Shown piece after piece: positions 13,219 through 14,474 of a stretch of 14,474 nt of DNA. How positions within the stretch are numbered: position 1 is the first letter of the stretch; every line of letters starts with the position of its first letter. The notes under the pieces were generated by a model. That model made no database searches, was not told the DNA's origin, and saw only the letters and a list, made by a program, of their open reading frames with translations. The stretch is from Candidatus Hodarchaeota archaeon (GTDB lineage: Archaea; Asgardarchaeota; Heimdallarchaeia; Hodarchaeales; YT1-039), in assembly GCA_016840025.1 (NCBI GenBank), contig JAEOTF010000107.1:1-14474 (forward strand), written 5' to 3'. Made by a program: the position numbers and the translations under genes.

Positions 13219-14145
13219 ATGACTAACCCAACGGTTACTTCCCGGTATTTCAACAAAAAGGATGATTTTGAACAGGTAATGAAGTTTTTAGCTGAAATAT
13301 GCGATCTAGAAAATTTATACCTACATTGGTTACCATCGGGCTTTGAAAATGAAGTATTCAATGATAAAGAATGTGAAAAAAGGATCAGGCTATGGGAAAG
13401 GATAGATCAATCGAACGGGAATGAGAAGTCCAAAATTGTTGCGTTACTTATCTTAGCCTCATCACCATATCGATATTATTCATATGTGGATCCTGATTTC
13501 AAGTTTTTACAAAGCGAAATCAATACTTGGGCAGAACGAAAGTTGAAAAAAACGAAAGGGTCTGAAGAAGAAGGTTTAGAAATAAGAACCTTTGCTTTAG
13601 GTGACGATAAAGAATGTATTGCAATATTGGAACAACAAGGCTATCAAAATGGTGGTTTAGTCAGTTATCCACAAACACGTCCAGTTGGCACTCCTATACC
13701 GAAACACAATCTTCCAGCAGGTTTTATAATCCGAAATATACAGGGAGAAGAAGATTATCCGAAAGCAGTAAAAACTATTGCAGTTGTTTTTGATCACGAG
13801 GAATTCACTGAAGCAGTATACAAACTAATGGCTAAGACTTCATTTTATAATCAGGAACTAGATTTAGTAGCTATCGACCCAGATGGAACCGTAGCAGCAT
13901 TTTGTATGATTAGAATTGATCCTTTCAGCAAAATTGCTGAAATAGCACCAGTAGGAACCCATCCCAAGTATAGAAGGCGAGGATTAGCTAAAACACTATT
14001 AAGTGAAGGATTACATCGGGCAAAGAAATATCGACCATCAGTATTTTTCGTTGAATCCGCACCTACCGAAGAAGCAACTCAATTATATGAAAAATTTGGC
14101 TTCACTAACAAAAAAGAACTATATCGCTTTCTTAAGACAATATAA
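13219..14145 (+). CDS. GNAT family N-acetyltransferase, probably with two GNAT units
   Basis: A 308-residue protein. The C-terminal half (about 168-308) is a clear GNAT domain: GFIIRNIQGEEDYPKAV opens it, AAFCMIRIDP and AEIAPVGTHPKYRRRGLAKTLL (acetyl-CoA-binding motif A, Arg/Gly loop at 252-257) form the core, and ATQLYEKFGF is the usual motif B. The N-terminal half (1-165) has GNAT-like pieces (CIAILEQQGYQNGG) but no acetyl-CoA loop, so it may be a degenerate first unit. Acceptor is unknown. It lies 67 bases after the VWA gene in the same direction and could be its third operon member. No good ribosome site is seen before the ATG. Confidence 0.86.
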   Translation: MTNPTVTSRYFNKKDDFEQVMKFLAEICDLENLYLHWLPSGFENEVFNDKECEKRIRLWERIDQSNGNEKSKIVALLILASSPYRYYSYVDPDFKFLQSEINTWAERKLKKTKGSEEEGLEIRTFALGDDKECIAILEQQGYQNGGLVSYPQTRPVGTPIPKHNLPAGFIIRNIQGEEDYPKAVKTIAVVFDHEEFTEAVYKLMAKTSFYNQELDLVAIDPDGTVAAFCMIRIDPFSKIAEIAPVGTHPKYRRRGLAKTLLSEGLHRAKKYRPSVFFVESAPTEEATQLYEKFGFTNKKELYRFLKTI

Positions 14146-14380
14146 AATGAAATAAATTGGTACAACACACCTATCAACTACCACGGCATTTTATTTCCCT
14201 TCCAGTCAAAGAATTTACCTATGGAGTTCATTTCTAATGTTATAATTAGAGAAAAAAATACTTAGTGAAATAGTCAACTTAATAGAATTGATTAGTTACT
14301 TGATGAAAATATCAACTATAGTAACTAACAGATACAAAAAAGGAAGTCATGATTAATTATTGATGCAATAGGGCGATTCT
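14146..14380. other. Intergenic stretch before the HicB-like gene
   Basis: AT-rich DNA with no supported gene. The only open frame noted is a 17-codon reading at 14303-14356. TTATAATTAG near 14239-14248 is TATA-like but too far from the next start to assign. Confidence 0.4.
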
Positions 14381-14474
14381 ATGGAGAATATCAAAATTAT
14401 CATTGAAAAACATTCAGATGGATATGTAGCTTATCCTGTAGGTTTTAAAGGTGTTGTAGTAGGTCAAGGAGACA
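14381..14474 (+). CDS. HicB-like antitoxin, 5' part only
   Basis: The frame from the ATG at 14381 is open to the right edge (31 codons). It reads MENIKIIIEKHSDGYVAYPV then GFKGVVVGQGD, matching the N-terminal strand-turn-strand of HicB/UPF0150 proteins, where IIEK..DGYVA.....PG....G.GDT is typical. HicB proteins are antitoxins of HicA, an mRNA interferase; no hicA is present upstream, so it would have to lie downstream of the window or be absent. The ribosome site is weak (GGGCGATT). Confidence 0.7.
   Translation, partial: MENIKIIIEKHSDGYVAYPVGFKGVVVGQGD

Noticed and set aside
1..14474. tRNA, rRNA, CRISPR array or transposase
   Set aside because: No cloverleaf-like element, regularly spaced repeat or transposase motif was recognised by eye. 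A tRNA or Rfam covariance search would be needed to exclude small RNAs.

Overview
The window is AT-rich and gene-dense and looks archaeal, most likely from an Asgard archaeon (Heimdallarchaeia-like); this is inference. The evidence is a stand-alone Ras-like small GTPase (9907-10482), TATA-like boxes centred about 26 bases before several start codons (leaderless or short-leader mRNAs), GGTGA/GGAGG-type ribosome sites, frequent TTG or other non-ATG starts, and families common in anaerobic archaea (TIGR04076, ATC-hydrolase-like, COG0731-like radical SAM, MoxR/CoxE). No rRNA, tRNA, CRISPR array or transposase was recognised.

Left part, 1-3455: accessory and partly decayed DNA. It holds a Uma2 nuclease-like gene, an UPF0175/DUF3368 toxin-antitoxin pair with a possible operator, an AbrB/PIN (VapBC-like) pair, two short decayed copies of the 3' end of the radical SAM gene found further right (186-234 and 2130-2181), and the last third of a histidine kinase with no start, abutting the next gene.

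Middle part, 3449-9222: a minus-strand pair (radical SAM enzyme, then an ATC-hydrolase-like protein) diverges from a plus-strand pair (TIGR04076 protein, then a second ATC-hydrolase-like protein). The two ATC-hydrolase-like proteins share a Cys/Asp/His C-terminal signature, so this is probably one cysteine-rich enzyme neighbourhood. A TatD-like metal hydrolase and a 12-helix MFS transporter follow. The MFS gene seems to start at a non-standard codon behind a strong GGAGG.

Right part, 9465-14474: a small Cys-rich protein and the Ras-like GTPase converge tail to tail with a 4-base gap. Then come a MoxR-type AAA+ ATPase and a CoxE-like VWA protein, a chaperone pair for maturing or remodelling a client protein. 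The VWA reading frame extends 86 codons upstream of its first ATG, and this extension carries the family's N-terminal domain without an ATG, GTG or TTG. A GNAT acetyltransferase follows, and a HicB-like antitoxin runs off the right edge.

The points most worth a second look are the dispersed radical SAM relics, the kinase relic that supplies the neighbouring gene's stop codon, the two genes whose conserved N-termini lack a canonical start, and the paired ATC-hydrolase/TIGR04076/radical SAM locus.
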